Positions 44,333 to 53,261 of a DNA stretch of 64,000 nucleotides are shown piece after piece (positions within the stretch are counted from its first letter, which is position 1; each line of letters starts with the position of its first letter). The notes below the pieces were generated by a model. It did no database searches and was not told the DNA's origin. It worked only from the letters and a program-made list of their open reading frames with translations. The position numbers and the translations under genes were made by a program. Source of the stretch: Devosia oryzisoli (GTDB lineage: Bacteria; Pseudomonadota; Alphaproteobacteria; Rhizobiales; Devosiaceae); contig NZ_JACYFU010000003.1 in NCBI RefSeq assembly GCF_014837245.1, positions 124,001-188,000 of the forward strand. The letters are read 5' to 3'.

Positions 44333-44596
44333 TTAGGAGAAACCCGTGCTGACATCGTGCTGACTGTCAGCCAGCAGGGCGGCTTCGACGTCCGTCATTG
44401 TGACCGCAATCGCGCTCGTGGTTCCACCGTCTATCAGCATCAACTGGCAAGACGTGCGATGCGCTTCCCACGAAACGTCCAACGGGATTTTCTCGATCAC
44501 AAGATCGAAGGTCCCTGGTGCATGAGTTTCCGACATGTTGGCCAGGGCGAAGCGATGTCTGAAAGTGATGCGACGTGTTGTCGTCTTAGTGGTCAT
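44333..44596 (-). CDS. Small hypothetical protein, 87 residues
   Basis: Starts at the ATG at 44596 (AAGG nine bases upstream; GTG at 44602 possible). A basic Thr/Arg N-terminus, then FDLVIEKIPLDVSWEAHRTS and MTDVEAALLAD. No known domain recognised. It follows the 83-residue gene by about a dozen bases, so the two are likely one operon. Confidence 0.55.
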   Translation of the reverse strand: MTTKTTTRRITFRHRFALANMSETHAPGTFDLVIEKIPLDVSWEAHRTSCQLMLIDGGTTSAIAVTMTDVEAALLADSQHDVSTGFS

Positions 44597-44608
44597 CCGC
44601 ACGCGCCT

Positions 44609-44860
44609 TCACGATGCGCGTTGGGTGAGCGCGCGGCGCAGGGGATAGTCCTCGGAAAAATAGAGGCCGCGAATGGCGTCACCGCCATATCGAATCTCAT
44701 CTGCCTCGATCAAAGAGCTTGCCTGAAGGCGAACCGGAAGTTCCTCGACCGTGAACTGAACCGCCTCGGCCAGCGAGGGGAACCGCTGATAGCGGGCCGC
44801 TCGGGGCGAGCTGTGATGTCGTCCGGGATAGAGTTCGGCCGGGGCATTATAGTTGGTCAT
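44609..44860 (-). CDS. Small conserved hypothetical protein, 83 residues
   Basis: ATG preceded by GGGAAGCAACA. Contains YQRFPSLAEAVQFTVEELP and RYGGDAIRGLYFSEDYPLRR, a pattern I recall from small unnamed proteins common in Hyphomicrobiales. Predicted mixed alpha/beta. Function unknown; first gene of a likely two-gene operon. Confidence 0.65.
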   Translation of the reverse strand: MTNYNAPAELYPGRHHSSPRAARYQRFPSLAEAVQFTVEELPVRLQASSLIEADEIRYGGDAIRGLYFSEDYPLRRALTQRAS

Positions 44861-45395
44861 TGTTGCTTCCCTGAAGATACGCGAGATCGAGCGCCGCGGA
44901 GCACAACGTTCATGATCTAAGGAAAGCGGCAGGAGCCGGGGACCAGAGGCGTCTGAAACGCATCACCCTATATAGGGCGCAATAGCCGCTTTTGTAAGGC
45001 GGCAGGGTGGCAAGATCCTCGCTAGAACCATCACTGGCGGCTCGGAAGCGATCTGGGTCGCCACAGCATTGCCCCTGAAGCTTGGACAGGCTCGATGCGG
45101 CTCCTCCCCCGTGACGGGGGAGGCTGGGTGGGGGTGCGCCCCGCGCTGGTGACCAGTAACAAGCATCCTGCGCGCGATCCCCCCACCCCGTCCCTCCCCG
45201 CGAGGGGGAGAGAGCCGGATCGAGTAAGCACAAACACCTGGCGCACAGCTCCCGATGACGTTCCGTCGGTGTGCTGCAGGCCGCGGCTCCCTCGCTTGGT
45301 CCAGGATCGTCCACGAAGGTCTCACAGACCCCATGCGGCACCTCCCCATGAGGGGGAGGGTGCCGGATCGAGCATAGCCCCATACACCTGGCCCC
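44861..45395. repeat. Intergenic region with three palindromic repeats
   Basis: 535 bases without a gene. Palindromic units: 45100-45140 (CTCCCCCGTGACGGGGGAGG, then TGGGTGGGGGTGCG), 45178-45212 (CCCCACCCCGTCCCTCCCCG) and 45333-45371 (GCACCTCCCCATGAGGGGGAG). The first half holds the promoter for the two small minus-strand genes. Confidence 0.7.
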
Positions 45396-46307
45396 CTAAC
45401 CCGTCGCCTGAGCCACATAGCCCCCCGCGCTGGCCGGCACCTCCTGCGCCAGCCAGTCGTGAAACTGCGTCACCTTGGCCGGTTCCCGCCGCCCCTTGGC
45501 CGTAGCGAGGTAATAGCCGCGCCGCCCTTCGACGGGCAGATCGAACGGCCGGACGAGACGCCCGTCGCTGACGGCGTCGGCGCTCATCATGTCGGCCGCA
45601 AGCAGCACGCCCTGCCCGGAAATGGCCGCGTCGAAGGCCAGCGAGGCATCGGAATAGACCGGGCCGGAGAGCGCGGTCTGCGGGTCGAGACCCGCCGTTC
45701 GCAGCCAGAGCGGCCAGTCGAGCATGCTGGTCTGGTCGACGATCACCGGCACGTGCGCGAGGTCAGCCGGGGTTTGCAGCAATTGCCGCGTCACCGGCGC
45801 GCAGACCGGCTGGAAGGCGAAACCGCCAATCGGGCGCGCCAAGACGCCGGGCCAGTTGCCCTCGCCATAGCGAACGCCGCAGTCGATGTCCGGGCGCCCC
45901 AGGTCCAGCATGGCCGCGGTCACCGTCAGCCGCAGTTCGACCCCGGGATGGAGCGCGGCAAACTTGTGCACCCGCCAGATCAGCCAGCGCGAGGCAAAGA
46001 CGCTCCCCACCGTCACGGTGAGGATGTCTTCCTGCCGCCCCGAAAGGCTCGCGAGGCCATCCTGCAGCGCCGCAAAGCCGGCGCTGAGCTGCGGCAGGAC
46101 CTGCACCAGCGCCGGCAGCGGCTCGAGGCCGCGCGGCGTGCGCGCAAAGAGCGGCATGCCCAGCCGCTCCTCGGCCCGCCGCAGGTGCTGGCTCACCGCC
46201 CCAACGGTCACGCCAAGTTCATCGGCCGCCGGCGCCAGCGCGCCGCGGCGGGCGACGATTTCGATGGCGCGCAGGGCGTTGAGCGGGATCGGAAACGCGG
46301 AAGACAT
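45396..46307 (-). CDS. LysR-family regulator, GcvA/VtlR-like
   Basis: 303 residues. N-terminal winged helix LNALRAIEIVARRGALAPAADELGVTVGAVSQHLRRAEERLG, of the GcvA-like group, followed by a periplasmic-binding-like effector domain (RPIGGFAFQPVCAP, SDASLAFDAAISGQGVLLAA). Divergent from a 47-residue small protein gene. In rhizobia such regulators (VtlR/LsrB types) control small proteins and sRNAs; that role is inferred. Confidence 0.9.
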   Translation of the reverse strand: MSSAFPIPLNALRAIEIVARRGALAPAADELGVTVGAVSQHLRRAEERLGMPLFARTPRGLEPLPALVQVLPQLSAGFAALQDGLASLSGRQEDILTVTVGSVFASRWLIWRVHKFAALHPGVELRLTVTAAMLDLGRPDIDCGVRYGEGNWPGVLARPIGGFAFQPVCAPVTRQLLQTPADLAHVPVIVDQTSMLDWPLWLRTAGLDPQTALSGPVYSDASLAFDAAISGQGVLLAADMMSADAVSDGRLVRPFDLPVEGRRGYYLATAKGRREPAKVTQFHDWLAQEVPASAGGYVAQATG

Positions 46308-46412
46308 GGAGATTTTCTAAACCGGCACAGCCGAACTGTCCATTGGCGAGCCCCCCGTTCAGGCGCAACCTCCTTCTGCATCACATCTCGATCTCCGCTG
46401 GAGGCCCACAAA

Positions 46413-46556
46413 ATGTCGACCCTGCGCCGTCTCCTTGCCCGGCTCTTCGATGCGCGCGCCTCGCACAGCCGAAGACCCCTGCCGGACGAGCTTGCCCTGC
46501 ACGACTGGGCGGATCTTCCCACCCACCACCCGCGTTGCGACGAGGCGCCGTGCTGA
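46413..46556 (+). CDS. 47-residue basic small protein, divergent from LysR
   Basis: A clear GGAGG stands nine bases before the ATG. The peptide opens MSTLRRLLARLFDARASHSR and ends with a His/Cys-containing acidic stretch (LPTHHPRCDEAPC). Length and arginine-rich helix recall DUF1127 proteins but the DUF1127 core (LxxLDDRxLxDIG) is not conserved. Likely regulated by the divergent LysR. Confidence 0.6.
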   Translation: MSTLRRLLARLFDARASHSRRPLPDELALHDWADLPTHHPRCDEAPC

Positions 46557-46613
46557 CGCCATATTCGGCGCGTCAGTGGGGTGCCAAACGGTAACAACCG
46601 CAAGGAACATCCA

Positions 46614-47135
46614 ATGCGCCTTCTGTCCGCAACGCTCATGCTGGCCACTCTGGGCCTCAGCCCCGCCTTCGCCCAGCAGGACCTGACGACCGATGCGGCC
46701 GGCGCCGCCAATGCCCAGGTCACCATCGATCCCTCCGCGGCGGTCAGCGCCATGCCGCAGACCGCCAATATCCTCACCGGGCTCTACGCCACCCTCGCCA
46801 CCGTCGAATTGTGCGACATCGCCGTGTCCGACACGGTGACCACCGCCATGGACGCCCATCGCAAGCAGATGGAAACCAGCCTCTCGATGGATGAAGCCAC
46901 CAGCACCAAGGCCTATGACACGGTGCGGGCGGACGTGGAAAAGACGGGCGTCGATTGTGCCGAGGGCAGCACCGATCGGCAGCAGGCCGAAGCGGTGGCT
47001 GCGCTCTACGAGAACAGCGGAGCCGCTTCCCCGGCCCCTGCTGCCGCTGCCCCAGCCCCTGCCGCCACCGACCCGGCAGCGCCGAGCCCGGCGCCCGCTG
47101 CTCCTGCTGCTCCTGCTGCTCCTGCTGCGCAATAA
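46614..47135 (+). CDS. Exported alanine/proline-tailed hypothetical protein
   Basis: 173 residues. Signal peptide LLSATLMLATLGLSPAFA; a helical middle with two cysteines (near 68 and 113) and QTANILTGLYATLATVELCD; and a low-complexity Pro/Ala tail of about 40 residues (repeats of PAP and AAPA). Ribosome site AAGGAACATCCA. Possibly a cell-envelope linker protein. Its stop directly abuts the convergent extensin-like gene. Confidence 0.7.
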   Translation: MRLLSATLMLATLGLSPAFAQQDLTTDAAGAANAQVTIDPSAAVSAMPQTANILTGLYATLATVELCDIAVSDTVTTAMDAHRKQMETSLSMDEATSTKAYDTVRADVEKTGVDCAEGSTDRQQAEAVAALYENSGAASPAPAAAAPAPAATDPAAPSPAPAAPAAPAAPAAQ

Positions 47136-48092
47136 CTACTCGCAGATGCGGGCCGTGCAGCTCTTGCCGTGACACCCGAGGTCAAGGTGGAAGTGGTTGG
47201 CGTGGTCCGCATTGGCCTCCGGACCCAGCACGGTGGTGAAGCGGCCGCAGGCGGCCCCGTGCGACTGGCGCAGGAATTTTCCTTCCGGCGTCGTCCGCCT
47301 GGGCCAGCCGGCCTCCACTGAAATCGTCTCGCCATTGGCCAGCGTAAAACTCATCACATCGAGCGCATCGGCGAAGGCGTGTTCGGAAATCTTGTCGTCC
47401 TCGCTGCTGACGCGGTTGCGGCAGACCAGACCCGGGCCCGAGGCCAGGCTCTCCACCCGGCTTTCCAGCGCCGCCTGGGCATAGGTGTCGATCTCGCCCA
47501 CCCAATCGGCCAGCGCACCGGCCATGGCGCAGGTGGTGGTGACAGGGCTGGCAAAGGCCACGCGGTGGCCATTGACGTTCACCGCCGTCACCGAAAGCGG
47601 AGACTGGGTGCCGCAGACGCCGTCGGCGACGGGCGGAAGCATCTCGGCCTCCACGATCCCACTCAATACCGCCGGGCACGCCGTCTGGTAGATGCGGCCG
47701 TCCTCATGCGGCTCGGCCGGCTTGGCCGGCGCCTCGGGCTCCGGCTCGGGTTCAGAGGGTTTCGCCGTCTCTTCGGCCTCGGAGGCCTCGGGCTTATCTG
47801 CCTCTGGCGACACCGCCTCCGTCTCGTCCTCGGCGGGGCCGGCCGCGTCTGTGGCCTCCTCGCCCTCCCCATTGTCCGGCCGCGGCAAGGGAATGGGCGG
47901 CGCCTCGGTTTCGGCCTCCGCTTCGGCCTTGGCGGCCTTTTCCCGCTCCGCCACCGGCGCGGGCCGCGGACGCGGAGGCACGAGGTCGTCCACCAGGGTC
48001 TGCAGCGGCTTGAGGATATCCTGCGCCATTGTCCCGCCCGCGGGCTGGACCAGCATCAGGACGGCGAGGGCGGGGGCGAGGGAGAAGCGCAT
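47136..48092 (-). CDS. Extensin-like C-terminal domain protein
   Basis: 318 residues. Signal peptide, then an acidic Glu/Pro/Ala-rich linker (about 25-135), then an extensin-like_C domain with [36 protein letters not shown] and [10 protein letters not shown]. The His/Asp pattern resembles D,D-carboxypeptidase-type metal folds, suggesting a peptidoglycan-related role. ATG at 48092 after GGGAGCC. Common in rhizobia; substrate not known. Confidence 0.87.
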   Translation of the reverse strand: MRFSLAPALAVLMLVQPAGGTMAQDILKPLQTLVDDLVPPRPRPAPVAEREKAAKAEAEAETEAPPIPLPRPDNGEGEEATDAAGPAEDETEAVSPEADKPEASEAEETAKPSEPEPEPEAPAKPAEPHEDGRIYQTACPAVLSGIVEAEMLPPVADGVCGTQSPLSVTAVNVNGHRVAFASPVTTTCAMAGALADWVGEIDTYAQAALESRVESLASGPGLVCRNRVSSEDDKISEHAFADALDVMSFTLANGETISVEAGWPRRTTPEGKFLRQSHGAACGRFTTVLGPEANADHANHFHLDLGCHGKSCTARICE

Positions 48093-48194
48093 GGCTCCCA
48101 AACGCCGCAGCCGCGTCCCCCGTTGCGCAGGCGGGCGTTTACCCCTCGCAAACCATCTTTCTTGCCCAGGGCGCTTCTGCTATCAGCCACCCCC

Positions 48195-50000
48195 ATGACA
48201 ACGCCGCTCAAGAACATCCGCAATTTTTCCATCGTCGCCCATATCGACCATGGCAAATCGACCCTGGCCGACCGGCTGATCCAGCTCACCGGCGGGCTCG
48301 ACCTGCGCGAGATGAAGGAGCAGGTGCTCGATTCGATGGATATCGAGCGCGAGCGCGGCATCACCATCAAGGCGCAGACCGTGCGCCTCAATTATCACGC
48401 CGAGGACGGCGAGACCTACGTCCTCAACCTCATCGACACGCCCGGCCATGTCGACTTCGCCTATGAGGTCAGCCGCTCCATGGCCGCCGTCGAAGGCTCC
48501 CTCCTCGTCGTCGACGCCTCCCAGGGCGTCGAGGCGCAGACGCTGGCCAATGTCTACCACGCGCTCGATGCCAACCACGAGATTGTCCCCGTCCTCAACA
48601 AGGTCGACCTGCCCGCCGCCGATGTCGAGCGCGTCAAGGCGCAGATCGAGGACGTTATCGGCATCGACGCCTCTGATGCGGTGGAAATCTCCGCCAAGAC
48701 CGGCCTCAACATCGACAAGGTGCTCGAGGCCATCGTCAAGCGCCTGCCCGCGCCCCAGGGCGACATCACCGCCCCCCTCAAGGCGCTGCTGGTCGATAGC
48801 TGGTACGACACCTATCTCGGCGTCGTCGTCCTCGTCCGCATCATCGACGGGGTGATGAAGAAGGGCCAAAAGATCCGCATGATGGCCTCGGGCGCCGTCT
48901 ACGAGCTCGATCGCGTTGCCGTCACCACGCCTAAGGTGGTCGAGGTCAAGGAGCTGGGCCCGGGCGAGCTCGGCGTCTTCACCGCCTCGATCAAGGAAGT
49001 CGCCGACACCAATGTGGGCGACACCATCACCGAGGACAAAAAGCCCACCGCCACCCCGCTGCCCGGCTTCCGCCCGGCCCAGCCGGTGGTGTTCTGCGGG
49101 CTGTTTCCGGTCGATGCCTCGGACTTCGACGAGTTGCGCGCCGCCATGGGCAAGCTCCGGCTCAACGACGCCAGCTTCTCGTTCGAAATGGAGACCTCGG
49201 CCGCGCTCGGCTTCGGCTTCCGCTGCGGATTTCTGGGGCTGTTGCACCTCGAAATCATCCAGGAGCGGCTCAGCCGCGAGTTCGACCTCGATCTCATCGC
49301 CACCGCCCCCTCGGTGGTCTACGAGATCGAGATGACCAATGGCGAGACGGTGCACCTGCACAATCCGGCCGACCTGCCGGACGTCATGAAGATCGCCGAA
49401 ATCCGCGAGCCCTGGATCAAGGCGACCATCCTCACCCCGGACGAGTATCTCGGCGCCATCTTGAAACTCTGCCAGGACCGGCGCGGCATCCAGCGCAACC
49501 TCTCCTATGTCGGCCAGCGCGCCATGGTGGAATACGACCTGCCCCTCAACGAGGTGGTGTTCGATTTCTACGACCGGCTCAAATCCATCTCCAAGGGCTA
49601 TGCGAGCTTCGACTATCAGCTCGCCGACCACCGCCCCGGCGATCTCGTCAAGCTCTCGATCCTGGTCAATGCCGAGCCGGTCGATGCGCTCTCCATGCTG
49701 GTGCACCGCTCGGCGGCGGAGTCGCGCGGCCGCGTCATGTGCGAAAAGCTCAAGGAGCTGATCCCGCCGCACCTGTTCGTCATTCCCATCCAGGCGGCGA
49801 TCGGCGGCAAGGTCATCGCCCGCGAGACGGTGCGCGCCATGCGCAAGGACGTGACCGCCAAGTGCTATGGTGGCGACGCCACTCGCAAACGCAAACTCCT
49901 CGAAAAGCAGAAGGCCGGCAAGAAGCGCATGCGCCAGTTCGGCTCGGTGGAAATCCCGCAGGAAGCCTTCATCAAGGCCCTCAAGATGGGCGACGACTGA
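48195..50000 (+). CDS. lepA: Elongation factor 4 (back-translocating GTPase LepA)
   Basis: 601 residues. G1 AHIDHGKST, switch region [11 protein letters not shown]3 DTPGHVDF, G4 NKVD, and the LepA-specific C-terminus [21 protein letters not shown]. Ribosome-associated GTPase acting on stalled or mis-set ribosomes and in initiation. ATG at 48195; in-frame sequence upstream overlaps the extensin gene antisense and is not coding. No lepB downstream. Confidence 0.97.
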   Translation: MTTPLKNIRNFSIVAHIDHGKSTLADRLIQLTGGLDLREMKEQVLDSMDIERERGITIKAQTVRLNYHAEDGETYVLNLIDTPGHVDFAYEVSRSMAAVEGSLLVVDASQGVEAQTLANVYHALDANHEIVPVLNKVDLPAADVERVKAQIEDVIGIDASDAVEISAKTGLNIDKVLEAIVKRLPAPQGDITAPLKALLVDSWYDTYLGVVVLVRIIDGVMKKGQKIRMMASGAVYELDRVAVTTPKVVEVKELGPGELGVFTASIKEVADTNVGDTITEDKKPTATPLPGFRPAQPVVFCGLFPVDASDFDELRAAMGKLRLNDASFSFEMETSAALGFGFRCGFLGLLHLEIIQERLSREFDLDLIATAPSVVYEIEMTNGETVHLHNPADLPDVMKIAEIREPWIKATILTPDEYLGAILKLCQDRRGIQRNLSYVGQRAMVEYDLPLNEVVFDFYDRLKSISKGYASFDYQLADHRPGDLVKLSILVNAEPVDALSMLVHRSAAESRGRVMCEKLKELIPPHLFVIPIQAAIGGKVIARETVRAMRKDVTAKCYGGDATRKRKLLEKQKAGKKRMRQFGSVEIPQEAFIKALKMGDD

Positions 50001-50408
50001 GCCCTTCGCGCGATCACAGCCCTTCGACACCCCACACAGTCACCCCCGCGAAAGCGGGGGCCTCCGTTTCAAGGGGCCAACAGAGGGTCCCGCTTTCGCG
50101 GGCATGGCATCGTGGCTGGCTGACCCAATTATTGCCCGGTTACGCGCAGGACGCCTCCCCGCCAGCCGCGGCCTCCTCCCTCCCCCTCGCGGGGAGGGAC
50201 CGAGGGTGGGGGGTGGCACAGCCACCAAGCCAGGACCCAGGCCCCCATTCCTCTCCCCTCGGGCAGAGGGTGGCGCGGCCAAGGCCGAAACGGGTGAGGG
50301 CGGCCTGGGTGATTGGGGGGGCCATGGCGTGGTTTTCGGACGGGCAGCTTCTGAGGAACCTCTAGCACAAAGCAGCCGCATGAACCGGACTTGCCCTATT
50401 GTGACATC
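50001..50408. repeat. Repeat-rich region between lepA and the DUF4365 patch
   Basis: About 400 bases without a gene. Palindromes: 50036-50104 (CCCCGCGAAAGCGGGGGCC, then a partner GTCCCGCTTTCGCGGGCA), 50168-50216 (CCTCCCCCTCGCGGGGAGGG, then ACCGAGGGTGGGG) and 50247-50300 (CTCTCCCCTCGGGCAGAGGG, then GAAACGGGTGAGGG). They mark the edge of the lower-GC patch. Confidence 0.75.
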
Positions 50409-51458
50409 TCAAAAGACGCGAAAGCTGCTTGGCTGCAGCATCGTTGCAGATTTCGATGCCCTCCCAATCTCTCCAGTCACCGCGACAACGCGCCCATTCC
50501 GGTGCGCGTCAACGGCAAGAAGGTAATCCTCAGCGGAAAGGCGAACTCTAAGGGCGATCGAGCCGGTTTCGCTGCTAGCCCCTTCCAGTCCGATCTCATA
50601 CCGGCCCTCATCCAGCAAATTCGCAGGTATCTCCCTCGTCTCGAGGCGAACGACTTGCCCTACAACCGTGACCAAAACCGGGCCTACTGCCGGTCCGAGC
50701 TGAGATATGGCGCTGTCAAGGATTGGGAGAGCTGTATCCTCGATTTCAGCGCTTAAACGGATGTCAGGCGATGGTGCCCATGCGGGCGTGAGGGTGATGT
50801 CGTATTTGATCTTGCCCGCTGACGTGTCTGCAATCCACGTCGTGAAGTCGCTCAGCATATTGAAATTGAAGCCTTCGGAAGCGCCGATCAAAAGTGGCTC
50901 CGCACTTTTCACGGCCGTAGCCTTTTCCACGAGGGTGAGGCCGCGGGCGATGCGTTCAATGACTCGCCTTTCAAGCGGCGCAGGTGGAGCTTCGCCGTCC
51001 AAGGTCTGCGCCGCGGGTCCTGCAGGCGATTCAATTGTAAACCCGAAGCTGCCCTTGAAAGTGTGTCCCAGCCGACAACTGTTGGCATACTCAGCACCCG
51101 CGCTCTGGTTGTCGGGCACAACAATGACCTTACGAATCTCGGCAGCAGCTGCGGAAGTCAAAAACTTGCGGGCATTGACGATGAATTTCTCGGCGATGCG
51201 TAAGTGGATGCTGTCTCGAAGCACCAAGGTGCCAGGCAACCTGGCCCGAAGCAGGTCATAGTCAAACATCGAAATGTCGTGGGCGAGCCGCTCAACGGCC
51301 ATCCCAGTCACACTGGAGAGCGTTCGCAATGCCTGGCGTATCCGCCGCTCGACATCCTCGGGCTCACTGCTACTGAGTACAATCTCGGGGGAACTATCTT
51401 TATCGGGACCAAGTGTGAAAAGTTCTAGCGCGCCACCTAAGCAGTAGCGCCCGTTCAT
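50409..51458 (-). CDS. Unnamed 349-residue protein, partner of DUF4365
   Basis: 349 residues, no signal peptide. Helical N-terminal half (EPEDVERRIRQALRTLSSV, HLRIAEKFIVNARKFLTSA), then SCRLGHTFKGSFGFTIESP near 135, a charged RRVIERIARGLTLVEKAT, and a C-terminal beta domain ending YLLAVDAHRNGRVVAVTGEI, which looks like an OB-type fold. I recall a broad family with the same order (R-x-G-x-T-x-x-GSF-x-x-T near the middle) but no assigned function. Overlaps the DUF4365 gene by 59 bases in another frame. GC visibly below that of the neighbourhood. Confidence 0.6.
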   Translation of the reverse strand: MNGRYCLGGALELFTLGPDKDSSPEIVLSSSEPEDVERRIRQALRTLSSVTGMAVERLAHDISMFDYDLLRARLPGTLVLRDSIHLRIAEKFIVNARKFLTSAAAAEIRKVIVVPDNQSAGAEYANSCRLGHTFKGSFGFTIESPAGPAAQTLDGEAPPAPLERRVIERIARGLTLVEKATAVKSAEPLLIGASEGFNFNMLSDFTTWIADTSAGKIKYDITLTPAWAPSPDIRLSAEIEDTALPILDSAISQLGPAVGPVLVTVVGQVVRLETREIPANLLDEGRYEIGLEGASSETGSIALRVRLSAEDYLLAVDAHRNGRVVAVTGEIGRASKSATMLQPSSFRVF

Positions 51459-51894
51459 TCTGACGTAGCCATGAAATTTCCAGCGCGGGTAGACACAGCA
51501 AGATCAGCACGAGCGGAACTGCGGCAGGATCTCGCAATGCCATTTTGTTGAAGGCGGCGGCCTCCATGTCATACACTATTGAGGCGCCATCGACTTCCCA
51601 GTTTACCGTAGCTTTGAGCTGGTATTGCAGAGTGAACCCCGTTTCGGTTCGCCCCGCAATCGTCTCTTTCACCGGATGAAAGGTGCCGTCGACGCCGTAA
51701 TCGTGCAGCGCGCGCGTCACATTAATCCCCAAGCGTCCCGCGATTGCGTCGACGTAGGCCATAGACAGCCGTTCTTTTATGTGCGGTTCGAGTATCACGA
51801 AATAAGCTTCCCCAAAGCTGTGGGATTTTGGCGATACTGGCTGAGCGGAAGTCAATACTTCGTTGCACCAGCTAATTAGACCTTTGCGGCACAC
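51400..51894 (-). CDS. DUF4365 domain protein (PD-(D/E)XK-like)
   Basis: 164 residues from a GTG at 51894 that directly follows GGAGGG; GTG at 51798 (GGGGAA nine bases upstream) gives 132 residues starting near the domain edge. The DUF4365 pattern is clear: HIKERLSMAYVDAIAGRLGI, DYGVDGTFHPV, then GFTLQYQLKATV and IVYDMEAAAFNKM. Asp and Gln-x-Lys fit a PD-(D/E)XK nuclease variant. Such domains occur in mobile or defence loci. The C-terminus is shorter than usual and runs over the start of the 349-residue gene. Confidence 0.72.
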   Translation of the reverse strand: MCRKGLISWCNEVLTSAQPVSPKSHSFGEAYFVILEPHIKERLSMAYVDAIAGRLGINVTRALHDYGVDGTFHPVKETIAGRTETGFTLQYQLKATVNWEVDGASIVYDMEAAAFNKMALRDPAAVPLVLILLCLPALEISWLRQNERALLLRWRARTFHTWSR

Positions 51895-52360
51895 CCCTCC
51901 AATTGATTTTTGGCAATGCGCAATATCAGCTTTTGGAAAGCAACCAAGCTTTGGCGGACGACAGTCCTGGGGTCGGTGACCGCCACCCAGGTCTTGGACT
52001 ATGTGTTTCCACCCCCACCGCTCGTCACCCGCGGGCTTGACGCGAGGGCTCTCTCCTCAAGCAAGTCCTCCGACCAGCCCGCCAGCCGGAGCACGCTGCT
52101 CGATCAACGCGTCCGTACACGGGCGAAGTCGACCTTTCCCTGTTCTTTCGCGCCGCGTGGCGGTGCCGAGATGGCGGCGAACGATAACGCCCCGGTGCCA
52201 GCCCGAGGGTGACGGCAGGGAGCGGGACCTGCTTTGGTCATGCCAAGGCCGAGACGGGTCCTGGCGGGAACCATGCCAACCGCGTCGCTGACCGCCAAAT
52301 AATCCCCGCCCCACCCCCCGCGCGTACCCTCTCCTGTCCCACTTTCGACAGGAGACCCCG
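51895..52360. other. Intergenic region upstream of the DUF4365 pair
   Basis: About 465 bases. The first 70 are AT-richer and must hold the DUF4365 promoter. The rest is GC-rich without a gene I can defend; frames over it lack codon bias and start sites. An RBS hairpin for the next gene lies at its end. Confidence 0.4.
52330..52355 (+). promoter_or_regulatory. Hairpin covering the ribosome site of the 154-residue gene
   Basis: TCTCCTGTC (52330-52338) pairs perfectly with GACAGGAGA (52347-52355) around an 8-base loop. The 3' arm contains the only Shine-Dalgarno (AGGAG), 7 bases before the ATG, so the stem would block ribosome access unless opened. Confidence 0.6.
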
Positions 52361-52825
52361 ATGCCCATTCCTCTTTCCACCACCACCTATGCCAGGGCCG
52401 AGCGGCATGAGGCGCTCTGGCTGCGGATGACGGCGCTGCACAAGGCGGTGACGGGCCTCGCCGGCCGGCGGCCGGAGGGAAAAATTTCCGAGGCGGTGCG
52501 GGTGGTGGCGGAGGGGCTGCTCAGCGATTGCACGCCGTTTCGCGTTTCGGGCGAGCGGCTGGCGGTGGCCGCGCCCGACTGGGCGGGGCTGGCGGTGCAA
52601 CTGGGGCAGGCGCTGGCCGAGCTCGATGCCTTTGAAAACCGCCATGCCGGGTGGGAGCCGCGCCTCAAATGCCGGGCCTGGCGCATGAAATCGGGCCCGG
52701 TGCCGGTGCGGCGGCTGCGGCCGGAGGTGACGGGCGAGGACCACAGCTACACCCCCGCCGAGGCGTCGGAGCTGCGGCGCAAGCTCGAGGCGCGCATCAA
52801 CGCCATCACCAAGGCCAGGGTGTGA
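52361..52825 (+). CDS. Hypothetical protein, 154 residues
   Basis: Soluble, mostly helical protein with RMTALHKAVTGLAGRRPEGK and a C-terminal helix of alternating charge (ASELRRKLEARINAITKA). One aromatic stretch GWEPRLKCRAWRMKSGP. No recognised domain. The start is supported by the hairpin-embedded AGGAG. Could bind nucleic acid or a partner protein; nothing firm can be said. Confidence 0.6.
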   Translation: MPIPLSTTTYARAERHEALWLRMTALHKAVTGLAGRRPEGKISEAVRVVAEGLLSDCTPFRVSGERLAVAAPDWAGLAVQLGQALAELDAFENRHAGWEPRLKCRAWRMKSGPVPVRRLRPEVTGEDHSYTPAEASELRRKLEARINAITKARV

Positions 52826-53261
52826 GACCGCGCCCGGGCGCTTGCCTCGGGCAGAACTCTGCTGCTTGTCCCCGCGCGTCTTGCCTGCGCTATCATGAGC
52901 GGCATCGCTTGCGCAGAGACGGCGTGCACGGCCACTGGCGCAGCGACGATCGGGGGGTGGGGTGTCGTGACCCCGCCCGGGCCGCAAGGAAGTGTCGGGG
53001 GTCTCTTCTACCACCCCCCGGCCTGAAGTCCGGCGGCGCAAAATCCCGATGCCCCGAGGCGGTTTTCGTCTCCTACACAACCCATCCAGAGGCGAAAACC
53101 GCCTCGGGGCCCGTCATCTTTCCCTGTGTCCGGAGGCGTGCGGCGCCGTCCGGCGCTTCGGCGCGTCGCGAAATCAGCGGCGCAGCGCCGCTGAATGAAC
53201 CCAAGGGGCAGCTCGCGCGTAATGGGGAGGCTGATCCCTCCTCATGCCGCGAGTGTCCAAG
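52826..53261. other. Intergenic region with a long hairpin
   Basis: About 435 bases. A perfect 18-bp inverted repeat lies at 53051-53110 (see separate entry). The remainder is GC-rich with short palindromes (for example GCGGCGCAGCGCCGC near 53180) and no gene. Confidence 0.45.
53051..53110. repeat. 18-bp perfect inverted repeat, 24-base loop
   Basis: Left arm GCCCCGAGGCGGTTTTCG at 53051-53068, right arm CGAAAACCGCCTCGGGGC at 53093-53110. It is unlike the CTCTCCCC repeats elsewhere in the window and has no U-tract on either side, so it is not a plain terminator. Confidence 0.8.

Noticed and set aside
47379-48194. In-frame upstream extension of lepA
   Set aside because: Antisense to the extensin-like gene; LepA starts at [20 protein letters not shown] in all relatives.
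50036-50330. CRISPR-like look of repeated GC palindromes
   Set aside because: Units differ in length and orientation and have no regular spacers; they are dispersed palindromic repeats.
51910-52212. 100-codon frame on the plus strand
   Set aside because: No ribosome site, switches base composition along its length, no family resemblance.
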